Assembly: GCA_026392555.1 (NCBI GenBank)
Contig: JAPLBW010000033.1
Location: 1 to 8,188, forward strand
Direction of reading: 5' to 3'
Length of the DNA stretch: 8,188 nt
Source of the DNA: Actinomycetota bacterium
Lineage (GTDB): Bacteria > Actinomycetota > Actinomycetes > UBA12327
This document shows, piece after piece, positions 1 to 4,916 of the stretch (its first letter is position 1; each line of letters begins with the position of its first letter). The position numbers and the translations under genes were made by a program. Below the pieces are notes generated by a model. It saw nothing but the letters and a program-made list of their open reading frames with translations. It made no database searches and had not been told where the DNA came from.

Positions 1-779
1 CGACCTCTGTTTTGTCCTCTCCTGCGAGCTCGTGGACTGCATCACTGGTTGATTCGTCCTTGCCCGGACGGGTAAGCGCCCTCGTGTTTCGCTCTGATGT
101 CCCCACCCGCGATAACAACGTTCGCATTGCCGTTGAGGCCAGTCTTGATATTGCGGCGCTGGTAAAAACCCAGGCGGGAGCAGTTAGCCCCACGGGTGGT
201 TTGGTGCCTCCAGGATGGCCAGGTGCTGCGAATGTTGAGATCCCCATACGCGATCTTAAACTCGCGAAAACTGCCGTGTCGTTGTTGCCCAAGAATTCCC
301 GCAAGTTGTCACTGTTGGTTCGATCGGGCAATCCTGATGCATTGGCGCAAGCCACACTCGTTGCTCGTCAGGCAAAGTCCGCGGGCCTCACTATTTCTGT
401 GAAAGCCCTTTCCACTGCTAGCTATGCCGCTGGACTTGCATCCGGGAACTTTCAACTGGCGATCGTTTCTTTTTCACCGCGCGTGGGACTTGCTGCTGAT
501 GTCACCAGGCAGTGGGCGATCACGGGCGGCCAAGGATCGGGTTGGCCGGTAACCGATGCCACAACTAGTTATGGCGTGCAATTGTCGGAACCTGCCTTTG
601 GTCCAGCAGCGGACAAGGGTTCCGGAGATTTCGTCCGAGCTGTTCTTGATCCGATTCAGGCTGTTGCGTTGACTGCACGAGCTCACAGTGCCTTGGTTCG
701 CCAAGGTGCGTTGACTGGTCTGGTGGTCCGTATTGACGGCTCGATCCCGTTGGACGTGGTCAGCCTTTCCGGTCCGTGA
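1..779 (+). CDS. ABC transporter substrate-binding protein, family 5-like (3' part only)
   Basis: The reading frame is open from the first bases of the window (in-frame codons from base 3) to a TGA at 777-779, so the 5' part, including any signal peptide, lies outside. The visible part (about 258 residues) resembles the second half of extracellular peptide/nickel-binding proteins (SBP_bac_5). A VRIAVEASLDIAALVK segment matches the usual 'vRqAl..AiDr.alv' motif, followed by a PPGWPG turn, then AKSAGLTISVKALSTASY and GNFQLAIVSFSPR, which correspond to the 'lkkiGikVel...g.fDl...' strand-helix. Such proteins are secreted or lipid-anchored and bind peptides or other solutes for an ABC importer. 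LpqW-type actinobacterial lipoproteins share the fold but act in cell-wall lipoglycan synthesis. The C-terminal 100 residues look divergent. The family call is moderate and no ligand can be inferred. No transporter permease or ATPase gene is visible. Confidence 0.5.
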   Translation, partial: TSVLSSPASSWTASLVDSSLPGRVSALVFRSDVPTRDNNVRIAVEASLDIAALVKTQAGAVSPTGGLVPPGWPGAANVEIPIRDLKLAKTAVSLLPKNSRKLSLLVRSGNPDALAQATLVARQAKSAGLTISVKALSTASYAAGLASGNFQLAIVSFSPRVGLAADVTRQWAITGGQGSGWPVTDATTSYGVQLSEPAFGPAADKGSGDFVRAVLDPIQAVALTARAHSALVRQGALTGLVVRIDGSIPLDVVSLSGP

Positions 780-781
780 CC

Positions 782-807
782 CCTATCGTTTAGGTCTAAA
801 CGATAGG
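782..807. promoter_or_regulatory. 26-bp perfect palindrome: operator or hairpin terminator
   Basis: The half-sites CCTATCGTTTAG (782-793) and CTAAACGATAGG (796-807) are exact reverse complements separated by only GT. The element starts two bases after the stop of the substrate-binding gene and ends 53 bp before the TetR start. No T-run follows on the plus strand, so it is not a textbook intrinsic terminator, although actinobacterial terminators can lack U-tracts. Long perfect palindromes beside TetR genes are often the regulator's own operator. Part of the arm (CGATAGG) recurs at 824-830. The symmetry is visible; its role is inferred. Confidence 0.55.
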
Positions 808-832
808 CACAACTGCCCCCTGCCGATAGGTT

Positions 833-846
833 GACCGCGAGCGGTC
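833..846. promoter_or_regulatory. 14-bp palindrome next to the TetR promoter
   Basis: GACCGC (833-838) and GCGGTC (841-846) are inverted around GA and lie directly upstream of the proposed -10 box at 849-854. A repressor bound here would block RNA polymerase, so this is an alternative candidate autoregulatory operator to the larger palindrome at 782-807. A 6-bp arm in GC-rich DNA could also occur by chance. Confidence 0.3.
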
Positions 847-848
847 CC

Positions 849-854
849 TAGATT
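849..854 (+). promoter_or_regulatory. -10 box for a leaderless TetR transcript
   Basis: TAGATT fits the actinobacterial -10 consensus TANNNT and ends 6 nt before the GTG at 861, so transcription would begin at or next to the start codon. No Shine-Dalgarno sequence is visible, which agrees with leaderless initiation. I see no convincing -35 hexamer at 16-18 bp. Confidence 0.45.
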
Positions 855-860
855 GGCTAG

Positions 861-1523
861 GTGACCATCACTGAGTTTTCCCGGCCCGCAGCCCATGCGT
901 CCTCCACGCGCGAACGCATTTTGCGCGAGGCGTCCATCCTGTTTACCCAGCATGGATATTTCGGCACATCAACACGCGAAATTGCCGGTGCTGTTGGAAT
1001 TCGCCAGCCCTCAATCTTCCACCACTTTGACAACAAGGCCGCCATCGCGGAGGAACTCTTGGAATACGGATGGGGATCCACGTTGTCCCAATTGCGTCAA
1101 GTCGCCGCCCTTGATGAGCCGGCTGAGGTTCGGCTCTACACCTTCTGCCGCTGGGCCATGGTGCACGTCGTCACCTCGCCGTACCAACTCGTCGGTCTCA
1201 CAGATTACAACTTCTTGAACTCCGCTGATGGCCAGCATTGGTTGCCACGTTTTGAGGCGATCACCAAGTATTTGCGCGACATCATCACTAATGGCGTTGC
1301 TAGTGGTGTGTTTATCAACGAAGACCCAGAGTTTATTCGTCTCATGGTCGTTGGCAGCTTGAATGCTCATCACCGCGTCAAGACCATGGCCCCTAGCGAG
1401 ACCGTCGAACTTGATGCAGAAAAGGGTGCTGATTACATTTTGCGAGCGATTATGGCCGACTCGACACGGTTGGATTCAGTGCGCAACGCCTCGCTCACCC
1501 TCGCTGGCTTTGTTGCGTCCTAG
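861..1523 (+). CDS. TetR/AcrR-family transcriptional regulator
   Basis: This is a 220-residue protein of typical TetR length. The N-terminal DNA-binding domain spans about residues 14-63: STRERILREASILFTQHGYFG is helix 1, and the helix-turn-helix runs from TSTREIAGAVGIRQPSIFHHF into DNKAAIAEELLEY. The rest is a variable helical ligand-binding and dimerisation domain whose ligand cannot be read from sequence. The GTG start is chosen because the HTH begins at a normal distance from it and a TANNNT box lies 6 nt upstream. Two palindromes (782-807, 833-846) sit just upstream, so autorepression is likely. The gene is convergent with the VOC protein gene and shares a CTAG stop junction (1520-1523). 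Targets could be itself, the flanking substrate-binding gene or the VOC gene, but none is proven. Confidence 0.9.
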   Translation: MTITEFSRPAAHASSTRERILREASILFTQHGYFGTSTREIAGAVGIRQPSIFHHFDNKAAIAEELLEYGWGSTLSQLRQVAALDEPAEVRLYTFCRWAMVHVVTSPYQLVGLTDYNFLNSADGQHWLPRFEAITKYLRDIITNGVASGVFINEDPEFIRLMVVGSLNAHHRVKTMAPSETVELDAEKGADYILRAIMADSTRLDSVRNASLTLAGFVAS

Positions 1524-2509
1524 ACCGACAAGTGGCCTGGCCACATAATCGAGCGCGCGCTGAGGTGCTCGAGCAGCTCAATGGGGTTGTGGGACACATC
1601 GAGTGCGTAGCCCATAGCTGAGGTTCGACCGGGCATATTGATCCACGGTGCAAAGCAGGTCATTCCAGCCTGGGTCAAGGCTTGATGGGTCGCGTCAATA
1701 CCCGTCACGTCAAAGCACAGGTGGTTAAACCCGTACTCAATGATGCGCGCGTTCGTTGGTTTGAGTGCGATGGGTTGGTCACGAAATTCAATGAAATCTA
1801 AGTACGCGTTACCAACGTTCACAGGGGTTGACGTTCCGCTCGTTGCTGTTGCGAGCGCTGCGCGCGGGGCACTCGCACTGGATTCCCAGGACGATGTGTT
1901 GCTCGGGTTGAGGTTGGCGTGCGTGTAGAAATCCGTCAGATCCGCAGTGCGTGCTGTGGTGATCCCAGCAAAACTTAAGCCCTTCACGACGTCGCGACGG
2001 GCCGGTGTGAAGGGCTGTGGTTCCCCGTCAAGTCCGCCGGGGGTGTGAACGCGCAACTGGCGGTAGTCGAGTGGATCGTCCTGCGACGATGTGTGTAACT
2101 CGATGATGTTGCGATCAGGGTCGCGCACAAGTCGCGAGTTATTCGTCGCGGACAAGCTCGCATCAACAGAGCCACCGCTGACAACAACCAAGTCAGTCGC
2201 AGCGGCCAGGTCAGTAACTTCCAATCCGATATGGCTAATCCCCTCGCGACGCAGCGTCGGCAGGGAATCGAAAGCAATCGGCCGTGGGTTATTGAATTGC
2301 AGGACCTCAAGGTAGGAGTTGCCAGTCAAGAGCACAGTCACGCTGGCTGCGGTGTCGGTAAGTCCCAAGCCGGCATCAGCTCCTGGGGTGCCCACGGGCC
2401 AAGCGAAGGATATGATTTCGCTAAAGCCCAAGCCGTCTCGGTAAAACGCATTGGCTCGATCAATGTCAGGCGTGGATAGCCCGACATGGTTCAGCCCAGT
2501 GATGGCCAT
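1520..2509 (-). CDS. Two-domain VOC (glyoxalase/extradiol dioxygenase superfamily) protein
   Basis: The 329-residue protein has two tandem VOC modules, about residues 1-140 and 175-315. Module 1 carries a full potential metal-binding set in the expected strands: His8 (LNHVGLST), Glu68 (YLEVLQF), His93 (ISHIGLEV) and Glu137 (NIIELHT). In module 2 the equivalent positions are Ala181 (FAGITT), Asp238 (YLDFIEF), His263 (FNHLCFDV) and Glu311 (PIELLEH), so its site is altered. Family members include glyoxalase I, extradiol dioxygenases, epimerases and resistance proteins; the substrate is not predictable here. The ATG at 2509 has a good Shine-Dalgarno, AAGGGGG, four bases upstream (2514-2520 on the plus strand). 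A possible -10, TAGTCT, lies at 2534-2539. The gene is divergent from the small acidic ORF and convergent with TetR. Confidence 0.85.
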   Translation of the reverse strand: MAITGLNHVGLSTPDIDRANAFYRDGLGFSEIISFAWPVGTPGADAGLGLTDTAASVTVLLTGNSYLEVLQFNNPRPIAFDSLPTLRREGISHIGLEVTDLAAATDLVVVSGGSVDASLSATNNSRLVRDPDRNIIELHTSSQDDPLDYRQLRVHTPGGLDGEPQPFTPARRDVVKGLSFAGITTARTADLTDFYTHANLNPSNTSSWESSASAPRAALATATSGTSTPVNVGNAYLDFIEFRDQPIALKPTNARIIEYGFNHLCFDVTGIDATHQALTQAGMTCFAPWINMPGRTSAMGYALDVSHNPIELLEHLSARSIMWPGHLSV

Positions 2510-2532
2510 GGCACCCCCTTAGTTGATCGTGT

Positions 2533-2539
2533 CAGACTA
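2533..2539. promoter_or_regulatory. Overlapping divergent -10 candidates for the VOC gene and the small ORF
   Basis: On the minus strand TAGTCT (2539 to 2534) fits TANNNT and would give the VOC gene a leader of about 18 nt holding its Shine-Dalgarno. On the plus strand CAGACT (2533-2538) keeps the A at position 2 and the T at position 6 of the -10 box, lacks the first T, and ends 6 nt before the GTG at 2545. The two boxes occupy almost the same bases on opposite strands, so the two promoters would probably exclude each other. Confidence 0.3.
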
Positions 2540-2544
2540 GCGAT

Positions 2545-2682
2545 GTGATCCACGATCCGTTGTTTCCAGAAACAACCTCGGACGAAAATGATCCCGCTGA
2601 TTCGGGTTCAGATGATTGGCGCGCCGCCGACCGCGAAGATGATGAGCGTTTCCTGCGCGAAGTGCCACCTCATCACGGTTAA
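2545..2682 (+). CDS. Small acidic hypothetical protein (45 aa)
   Basis: GTG at 2545 opens a 45-codon frame ending in TAA at 2680-2682. The product begins MIHDPLFPETTSDENDPADS and ends DERFLREVPPHHG. It has 14 acidic against 4 basic residues, no cysteine, no membrane segment and no signal peptide. The middle looks disordered, and the C-terminal 20 residues could form a short charged helix followed by a Pro-Pro-His-His tail. Support for it being real: it fills exactly the gap between the divergent VOC start (35 bp away) and mscL, and its stop interlocks with the mscL stop in TTAA, just as the TetR and VOC stops interlock. Acidic short proteins ending in Arg/Glu-Pro-Pro-His-type tails are, as far as I recall, seen in other actinobacteria, but I cannot verify this. 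Function unknown. Confidence 0.6.
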   Translation: MIHDPLFPETTSDENDPADSGSDDWRAADREDDERFLREVPPHHG

Positions 2683-3062
2683 CGGTTTTTTAGTGCGTCC
2701 CTAATTTCACGCAGCAAGACAACTTCTTCCGAGGCATCCTCGACGGTTTCTTCTGTGCGCAGCAATCGGCTGGTCATCAACTTATTCATGGGTATAACAA
2801 CGATGAAATAGATCGCGGCCACAACGACGATGAAATTGATGATCGCCGTCAAGACGATGCCGACGCTGAAGTCAGCGCCATTGACAGTGAACGTCCCGAC
2901 GCTATCGAGGTTGGGCTTACCCAAAATCGCGGCGACCAGGGGATTGACTAATCCCCGCAGGAGCGAGTTGACGATGGCCGTAAATGAAGCGCCGATGACC
3001 ACGGCGACCGCTAGGTCGAGAACGTTTCCGCGAAGGACAAAAGCCTTGAAACCCTTAAGCAC
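2679..3062 (-). CDS. mscL: Large-conductance mechanosensitive channel MscL
   Basis: MscL forms a homopentameric inner-membrane pore that opens under membrane tension and releases solutes during hypo-osmotic shock. The N-terminal amphipathic helix and TM1 (LKGFKAFVLRGNVLDLAVAV then VIGASFTAIVNSL) carry the family signature, including the RGN-x-DLAV-VIG core. A short periplasmic loop follows, then TM2 (GIVLTAIINFIVVVAAIYFIVVIP) and a C-terminal cytoplasmic helix ending LLREIRDALKNR. I place the start at GTG 3062 (127 aa): GGGAG (3068-3072) lies five bases upstream, and the product then begins MLKGFKAF as homologues do. An ATG five codons earlier (3077) has no Shine-Dalgarno. The gene is last in the minus-strand block, 52 bp after the SAF gene. 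A separate promoter (TAACGT, 3090-3095) is possible. Its TAA interlocks with the stop of the small acidic ORF. Confidence 0.95.
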   Translation of the reverse strand: MLKGFKAFVLRGNVLDLAVAVVIGASFTAIVNSLLRGLVNPLVAAILGKPNLDSVGTFTVNGADFSVGIVLTAIINFIVVVAAIYFIVVIPMNKLMTSRLLRTEETVEDASEEVVLLREIRDALKNR

Positions 3063-3089
3063 TGTTACTCCCGCCATGAATGTGTTGCC

Positions 3090-3095
3090 ACGTTA
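3090..3095 (-). promoter_or_regulatory. -10 candidate for mscL
   Basis: On the minus strand TAACGT fits TANNNT. Initiation about 7 nt downstream (near 3083) would give a leader of about 21 nt with GGGAG correctly placed before the GTG at 3062. The same start site would put the alternative ATG at 3077 only about 6 nt from the RNA end, without a ribosome-binding site. Confidence 0.35.
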
Positions 3096-3114
3096 GCGCG
3101 AAGTGTCCACTGGA

Positions 3115-3768
3115 CTAGTCAGAAGCGCGGATGGCGATCGAAAGTTGCGAGGAAGCTCCAGCACTGGCAAGCATTCCCGCGAGCGAGCGGACGATGGCAA
3201 CGAGCACCACGGAATTTTCCGTTGGAGTAGAGGTGAATCCTGTGCTGGTCGTGCGACGTGGCACCGCGGCCACTCGGACTCGGGATGCAACCAGGGATGA
3301 TTCTTTGCCTTCCTTGGTCGCAAAGATGTCGATCCAATCGCCCACAGTGAGAACGCTGCTCAGGGATGCATCGGAAAGCCGCAATGGCACTAAGGCGTAT
3401 TGATCATTGTCGAGCAGCCCGGGGCCGATGAGTTGGTTGGTGGTGATCAATCCACCAGTAGGGATGGGAATGGCGGCACGTTGGCCCACACCGGCCACCG
3501 GATCGGTCAAGGACTGAGGCAATGGTGCACCAGAGACCGTGACTGTTGTGAGGTCCGCGAGGCGGAGAACTTCGCCAGCGGCGATGGCTCGTTGGGCGAC
3601 CACCACGGATCGTTGTCGCCCTGAGCCTTGGGGGTTGGACAGGGTGAGGAAAACCGCAAGTGCAGCACAAAGTGCGGCCACGATCCGACGATTGCGTTGT
3701 GAGGAATAGCGCCGAAGCGTGATGAGCGCAGTGGCGAGGTACTCCCGCGGATCGATCCTGACGGCCAT
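3115..3768 (-). CDS. SAF-domain membrane protein, CpaB/RcpC-like
   Basis: The 217-residue protein has a basic cytoplasmic N-terminus (about 1-28), one membrane helix at about 29-45 (IVAALCAALAVFLTLSNP), and then an extracytoplasmic SAF (antifreeze/flagellar FlgA-like) domain at about 53-115. The SAF signature is VVVAQRAIAAGEVLRLADL, followed by GQRAAIPIPTGGLIT. The C-terminal part (about 123-217, with ALVPLRLSDASL and TVGDWIDIFA) matches the RcpC/CpaB region. CpaB proteins belong to Flp/Tad pilus assembly, but no pilus gene is in the window. The position between fmdB and mscL suggests a conserved stand-alone envelope protein of unknown role. ATG 3768 has a TANNNT box (TAGGTT, 3775-3780) 6 nt upstream and no strong Shine-Dalgarno, so leaderless expression is likely. 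Confidence 0.8.
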   Translation of the reverse strand: MAVRIDPREYLATALITLRRYSSQRNRRIVAALCAALAVFLTLSNPQGSGRQRSVVVAQRAIAAGEVLRLADLTTVTVSGAPLPQSLTDPVAGVGQRAAIPIPTGGLITTNQLIGPGLLDNDQYALVPLRLSDASLSSVLTVGDWIDIFATKEGKESSLVASRVRVAAVPRRTTSTGFTSTPTENSVVLVAIVRSLAGMLASAGASSQLSIAIRASD

Positions 3769-3774
3769 GGCGCA

Positions 3775-3780
3775 AACCTA
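3775..3780 (-). promoter_or_regulatory. -10 box for leaderless SAF gene transcript
   Basis: On the minus strand TAGGTT fits TANNNT and ends 6 nt before the ATG at 3768, so the predicted transcript begins at the start codon. This would uncouple the SAF gene from fmdB, whose stop lies 68 bp upstream. Confidence 0.4.
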
Positions 3781-3829
3781 AGAGCGCGGTTCAGATGATC
3801 GTGACTGGCCGAGGAATGACGGCGTAAGC

Positions 3830-3851
3830 GCAGGGGTTAAGCGTCCCCTGC
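3830..3851 (-). terminator. Stem-loop around the fmdB stop codon
   Basis: GCAGGGG (3830-3836) and CCCCTGC (3845-3851) are perfect inverted repeats with an 8-nt loop that contains the fmdB stop codon. No T-run follows on the minus strand, so it would be a U-less terminator or an mRNA 3'-end stabiliser. It lies upstream of the separate SAF promoter, which fits partial transcriptional separation. The pairing is visible; the role is inferred. Confidence 0.3.
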
Positions 3852-4133
3852 TGGTGCGGCCGGCGCAGGTTTGTCGGCTGGCTTAGCGGGTGTGGTGTCC
3901 GTGGTGCTTGGTGAGGTGGAAGCCGCGGGCGTGACTGTTTCGCTGGCTGATTGGCTGCTGCGACTATCCGTGCGGTAAAAACCAGATCCTTTGAAGACCA
4001 CACCTACGGACGAAGACAGTTTGCGCAATTCGCCTTGGCACTGAGGGCATGAGGTCAATGCATCGTCGCTAAAGGACTGCACGGCTTCAAACTGATGGCC
4101 ACACGCATTACATGCGTATTCGTAGGTGGGCAC
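3837..4133 (-). CDS. FmdB-family zinc-ribbon protein, homologue of redox chaperone Ruc
   Basis: The product is 98 residues. It starts (V/M)PTYEYACNACGHQFE, the hallmark of the FmdB/CxxC regulatory family, with two zinc-binding pairs, Cys8-x2-Cys11 and Cys29-x2-Cys32. A KGSGFYRTD segment (about 48-56) follows, then a Ser/Thr/Ala/Pro-rich, apparently disordered tail (57-98) with SPSTTDTTPAKPADKPAPA. This architecture and the position next to the cyclo-ligase match Mycobacterium tuberculosis Rv0991c (Ruc), a redox-regulated chaperone with an unstructured C-terminus in which cysteine oxidation and zinc loss activate the protein. Function here is inferred by homology. GTG 4133 is chosen because TTGGAG lies five bases upstream (4139-4144) and the family sequence begins exactly there. 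The frame could be extended to 4193, but that adds non-homologous residues. Confidence 0.88.
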   Translation of the reverse strand: MPTYEYACNACGHQFEAVQSFSDDALTSCPQCQGELRKLSSSVGVVFKGSGFYRTDSRSSQSASETVTPAASTSPSTTDTTPAKPADKPAPAAPAGDA

Positions 4134-4162
4134 TTGCGCTCCAAGACTGATGGTGAACCTCT

Positions 4163-4184
4163 TGCAGCCGGGGCTGCACTTTTT
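4163..4184. promoter_or_regulatory. Hairpin with T-run upstream of fmdB
   Basis: TGCAGCC (4163-4169) and GGCTGCA (4172-4178) pair around GG. On the plus strand they are followed by C and five T residues (4180-4184), the shape of an intrinsic terminator for transcription antisense to fmdB. On the minus strand the same 16-bp palindrome lies about 30 bp upstream of the fmdB GTG, where it could instead be a 5'-leader hairpin or an operator. It does not match CIRCE or HAIR heat-shock operators. Confidence 0.35.
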
Positions 4185-4245
4185 GCTACGCACGATGATG
4201 CCCCACAGCAGGTTCGGTGCCGATGCCCGCCCTGACCTTGAACCG

Positions 4246-4881
4246 CTAAGGCGTTGCGCTAGCCGGTTTCACCGCGCGCAGGCCCTCGTTGGGGGTGCAG
4301 ACGTGGGTCACCCGAACATCGTGAGCCTCACGGGGAATGCCGCCGGCGGGTAGAAGCTCGTGGTCATAAATCATGGCGATGATGGGAACGTCGGGTCGAA
4401 TCAGCGAAAGCACGCGGTCGTAATACCCGCCACCTTGACCCAGCCGCACTCCGTCGGTGGTTATTGCAAGTGCCGGCACGATCATCAAGTCAACGCCGGA
4501 TAGCACGTTGGATTCGTATCGAGGTCCGTTCGGTTCGCGGATTCCTCGTTCACTCAGCTCGAGGTCGTTGGACGAAAGATAGGGACTCCACTGCAGCTGC
4601 GTTGGGGAGGTGACCACTGGGAGAAGCACGCGAACACTTTGGGCCTTGATGGCATCAAGAAGGGCATCGGTGTGTGGTTCGTCGCCACGCGAGGCATACG
4701 CGGTAACCGTTCCTGCGCCCCGAACCATCGTCCACCACGCCAGTCGTTCAGCAAGCTCAAGCGCACTGTCGTGAAGTTCGTCGGCATGCGAGGCCACGAA
4801 TGTGTGACGTTGGGCCCGCAACGAATCACGCAGAGTGCTCTTTTGGGCACCGATTGTGGCCGCCTCCACACCATCGCTCAT
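4246..4881 (-). CDS. 5-formyltetrahydrofolate cyclo-ligase (MTHFS)
   Basis: This cytosolic enzyme converts 5-formyltetrahydrofolate and ATP to 5,10-methenyltetrahydrofolate, returning a storage or inhibitory folate to one-carbon metabolism. The protein has 211 residues, normal for the family. Recognisable blocks are the N-terminal ATP-binding helix (Lys14...Arg18, STLRDSLRAQR), the mid-protein ERGIREPNG (111-119), VDLMIVPALAITTDG (130-144) and the signature RLGQGGGYYDR (146-156). The C-terminus has the usual HDVRVTHVCTPNEG strand. ATG 4881 is chosen because the helix with the conserved Lys/Arg starts right after it and a TANNNT box lies 6 nt upstream. The frame stays open to 5214, but that part overlaps galU and has no folate-ligase character. 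The gene is divergent from galU across 35 bp, a pairing also seen in mycobacteria. Confidence 0.93.
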   Translation of the reverse strand: MSDGVEAATIGAQKSTLRDSLRAQRHTFVASHADELHDSALELAERLAWWTMVRGAGTVTAYASRGDEPHTDALLDAIKAQSVRVLLPVVTSPTQLQWSPYLSSNDLELSERGIREPNGPRYESNVLSGVDLMIVPALAITTDGVRLGQGGGYYDRVLSLIRPDVPIIAMIYDHELLPAGGIPREAHDVRVTHVCTPNEGLRAVKPASATP

Positions 4882-4887
4882 GACCTG

Positions 4888-4893
4888 ACGGTA
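4888..4893 (-). promoter_or_regulatory. -10 box for leaderless cyclo-ligase transcript
   Basis: On the minus strand TACCGT fits TANNNT and ends 6 nt before the ATG at 4881, so the transcript should begin at the start codon. It shares the 35-bp divergent spacer with the galU box at 4904-4909. Confidence 0.45.
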
Positions 4894-4903
4894 CTGCGCT
4901 CGG

Positions 4904-4909
4904 TAGGCT
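4904..4909 (+). promoter_or_regulatory. -10 box for near-leaderless galU operon transcript
   Basis: TAGGCT fits TANNNT and ends 7 nt before the ATG at 4917. No Shine-Dalgarno is present. This would be the promoter for galU-glp-rimJ. Any -35 region would lie inside the start of the divergent cyclo-ligase gene. Confidence 0.45.
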
Positions 4910-4916
4910 CGGTGCC

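Noticed and set aside
2685..2690. T6 run after the small ORF as an intrinsic terminator
   Set aside because: No stable hairpin precedes it, and the run encodes the Lys/Asn codons at the C-terminus of mscL on the other strand.
4134..4193. Upstream extension of fmdB to an ATG at 4193
   Set aside because: FmdB proteins begin at the MPTYEY block, which coincides with GTG 4133 preceded by TTGGAG. The extra 20 residues are not family-like and overlap a hairpin.
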